Shown one piece after another: positions 61,742 to 64,000 of a stretch of 64,000 nucleotides of DNA (its first letter is position 1; each line of letters opens with the position of its first letter). Both the position numbers and the translations under genes were made by a program. The notes under the pieces were generated by a model. It made no database searches and had not been told where the DNA came from. It was given only the letters and a program-made list of their open reading frames with translations. The stretch is taken from NCBI GenBank assembly GCA_013397455.1, contig VYZB01000040.1, positions 1,601,717-1,665,716 on the forward strand, given 5' to 3'. This stretch comes from Crotophaga sulcirostris (lineage: Eukaryota; Chordata; Aves; Cuculiformes; Crotophagidae).

Positions 61742-62144
61742 CACAGTATCACAGTATCACCAGGTTGGAAGGGACCTCTGAGATCATCAAGTCCAACCTA
61801 TAAGCCAACACTAACACCAACCCATCACCTAAACCATGGCACTGAGTGCCTCATCCAGTCTTCCCTTAAACACATCCAGGGTCGGCGACTCCACCACCTC
61901 CCTGGGCAGCGCATTCCAGTGGCCAATCACCCTTTCAGTGAAGAACTTCTTCCTAACATCAAGTCTNCACTGAGTGCCTCATCCAGTCTTCCCTTAAACA
62001 CATCCAGGGTCGGCGACTCCACCACCTCCCTGGGCAGCGCATTCCAGTGGCCAATCACCCTTTCAGTGAAGAACTTCTTCCTAACATCAAGTCTAAACCT
62101 CCCCTGACGAAGCTTAAGTCCATGCCCTCTAGTTCTGTCACTGT
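61742..62144 (-). mobile_element. CR1 LINE 3' end, ATACTGTG-tail subfamily, containing an assembly duplication
   Basis: Starts CACAGTATCACAGTATCACC, then AGGTTGGAAGGGACCTCTGA, CCTATAAGCCAACACTAACA, ACCACCTCCCTGGGCAGCGC, CACCCTTTCAGTGAAGAACT, CCTCCCCTGACGAAGCTTAA and ends near CATGCCCTCTAGTTCTGTCA. Minus strand. TGTATT occurs at 61736-61741 and again at 62145-62150, a plausible target-site duplication that fixes the boundaries. Bases 61840-61966 and 61968-62094 are identical copies around a single N; corrected for this the element would be about 275 bases, matching the 31.8 kb copy. Confidence 0.92.
61967..61967. other. Assembly gap (1 N) between duplicated contig ends
   Basis: A single N is flanked by identical 127-base segments in direct orientation, as expected where two contigs overlapped but were not merged. 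Confidence 0.95.
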
Positions 62145-62150
62145 TGTATT

Positions 62151-64000
62151 TGCTCCACCAACAGCCAGAGCACAGTGGACCGTCCTGAAGATACTGGGAG
62201 GGTCGAAAAGAGGGGATATGCTCTCTGCCAGGGTTATTTATTTACCTTGGACGCCTGCCAAAGGTCCTCCAAGGCGCACATTTTTGTTGCTAATCTGTGC
62301 AGAAACCCTTACCACCACGTCTTCACGGGTGTCTGTCTCACCACTCAATCTGAAGCTTGCAGATGCATGGTTTTCTGGGCAATGCACTGCAGTTTGAAGT
62401 CTGACTTTGCAAATATTCACAGCCACAAGGTTTTGAAGCTGGGTGTGTTTCTGAGATCCCAGGCTTGCAGAATGACACAGCCTTACTCACTGTGAACAGT
62501 GTGTTCACACAGGAACAGAGGAATGGAGTCACTGCTCTATGAAATCCTGAGTCCATGGGTTATGTGGGCTGCTTTGCCTTAAGGTTGCTTCGCAGAGTTT
62601 CTTCCAGCTCAGCCTGCTGCCCATTAGTCCAATCTGGCTGTTGCTCAGAAGTGAAAATAGAGGGTTTCTTGTTCCAAAACAGCAGCTGAGGTGGTGGTCT
62701 CAGTCCAGTGCACCTCCCAAACCACCCCACCAGAGTTGGCACGACAGGCATCTGCTTTTCTTACCTGTTTAGCTGTGATGCATCCCACAGCCTTCCTTTG
62801 CGCTGCTGCATGAGTCTAGAGTTCTGTGGTCCTGCGTGTTATGGGATCCTAAGATGAACAGGGCTGACCTCTCCACATCCTCGTCCTACGTCATATCTGA
62901 GGACAATTTCCCCATCATGGCAAGGGAATGCAAAATCTCTGTATAGATGCACCTTCTTCCCTGCTGTCAGCAATAAGACTTCTGTGAGTACTGAAAACCC
63001 CTAAAATATAAATAAGTAAGAGGATAGGCTTAGCCCTTGGCAGTTTGTAGAGCTGCTGAAAGTTTTCTCCTTTACTCAGCATGCAACTTCTTCCTTCCTG
63101 CTTGTTCATCTCTTAAGACTATTTTCTTTTGCTCTTTCCCATTCCCTTCCCCTCCAGAGGAAAAGCAGTGCTTCTACCTGGAGGCTTTAGGGCCACAGAG
63201 TCAGCCCCTTCCTCCTTTTGGCACATGATTAGCTGCCTGAGGGTCACAGAGGATTAGGTGTGTGAGCAACTGCTCACTAGTGAAAGAAAGGTTCACAGTC
63301 CAGTCCTGGGAGGAGAAAACAAAAAAAAAAGGAGCTTCACATTATTTTAAAAGTTGCTCCAAATAAATACCTTTGACTTCTAGAATGATTTCTTCTCCTG
63401 GAACGTCTCTCTGCAATAGCTGTCCTCTTCCTTGAAGTGGTTACGTATTGAGGATGTGATATCCTGCCAGAAGAGCCTTGATTCTCTGCTTCAGGCTAAA
63501 AGAACTTAAAAAAAAAAAGAAAGAAGCTTTATAAGATTGGTGCTTTCTGCCAACTGTTTTGCAGAAGGGCTTTTTGCTAGCTCTTTAAGTCTTTGTGACA
63601 GGTAAAAAACTCTCACTGTACAGTTGTATTTCTTTCACTCTTCTGTACTGTGTGGATGTCTATAGTAATAGTGACAGGACTGCTTCTCTTCTCAGATGGG
63701 TCTTTGTGAATCAGAAGGAACACTGATATTTTTAGAGGAAAATGGGTGTAAGTCTTGCAGGAGAGAAGGAGAAAGTATTAAATGTGGTATTTTGCATTGA
63801 TGGGAATTAAGGCTACATAATCACATCCACAGGCTGAACTCTTCATGCTAGTAGTCCTGGTACTTACTGTAACCCCTAGAGTTGCAGCTGACATTTGGTG
63901 CATCCCTATATGACTTCACGTCATGTTGCTCTCTCCCTAACTTCTTAAAATAATGGATTTTCCCTGTTTCACCATGATCTACCATGCTGCCACTCCACAA
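62151..64000. other. Intronic sequence to window end, nothing recognised
   Basis: Short A runs near 63321-63331 and 63507-63519. No exon, repeat family or RNA gene recognised. The host gene, if correctly called, continues beyond the window. Confidence 0.4.

Larger units (their letters stand above)
947..64000 (+). other. Presumed first coding intron (over 63 kb, open at the right end)
   Basis: From the GTAAGG donor at 947 to the window end I found no plus-strand block with acceptor, coding frame and donor that I would defend. The composition is AT-leaning, and stop codons are frequent in all frames. Retroelements lie in both orientations, as in a long vertebrate intron. Long first introns are common in neuronal and developmental cell-surface genes. 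Small exons, non-coding RNAs or an alternative promoter could still be hidden here. Confidence 0.45.

Noticed and set aside
61664..62107. 147-codon plus-strand open frame
   Set aside because: It is the antisense of a CR1 3' region, contains the N, and repeats itself because of the 127-base false duplication.
1..64000. CRISPR array, rRNA, prokaryotic operon or phage content
   Set aside because: No regularly spaced direct repeats, no rRNA-like blocks and no dense co-directional genes. The sequence is clearly vertebrate intronic DNA.

Overview
The window looks like nuclear DNA from a bird. The evidence is a series of CR1 LINE 3' ends in both orientations with octamer tails (ATTCTATG-type and an ATACTGTG variant), a few decayed MIR-like SINE relics, low overall repeat density, and no long coding frames. 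It reads as the 5' end of one plus-strand vertebrate gene followed by a very long intron. I cannot name the gene or the species from sequence alone.

Layout. Bases 1-210 are GC- and CpG-rich, with a C-run array that is a G-quadruplex motif on the minus strand; this is the likely promoter and CpG-island edge. A probable exon at 837-946 follows a strong polypyrimidine tract. It carries a start codon in good context (886) and about 20 residues of a signal-peptide-like leader, and ends at a GTAAGG donor in phase 1. This is the usual arrangement for the first coding exon of a secreted or cell-surface protein. From 947 to 64000 I find no second exon that I can defend on the plus strand, so the rest is best read as intron 1 (over 63 kb) or intron plus unrecognised elements.

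Within the intron are six recognisable CR1 loci. One of them is two CR1 copies, the younger nested in the older with a six-base target duplication (15.85-16.45 kb). There are three MIR-like relics, at 37.4, 47.9 and 55.2 kb, and assorted homopolymer and short-repeat tracts. There are two assembly gaps: 5 N at 55126, next to poly(A), and 1 N at 61967. The second separates two identical 127-base copies of part of a CR1 and is almost certainly a false duplication.

The best candidate for something unexplained is a minus-strand frame at 5697-5948. It has a good splice acceptor in front of it and two AATAAA signals behind it, and looks like either a terminal exon or a pseudogene of an antisense gene. 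Several unique, motif-dense, non-repeat blocks (9.2-9.4, 20.9-21.15, 24.4-24.56, 52.2-52.56 kb) are candidate regulatory elements by inference only. I found no rRNA, convincing tRNA, CRISPR, intact retroelement ORF or prokaryotic feature.
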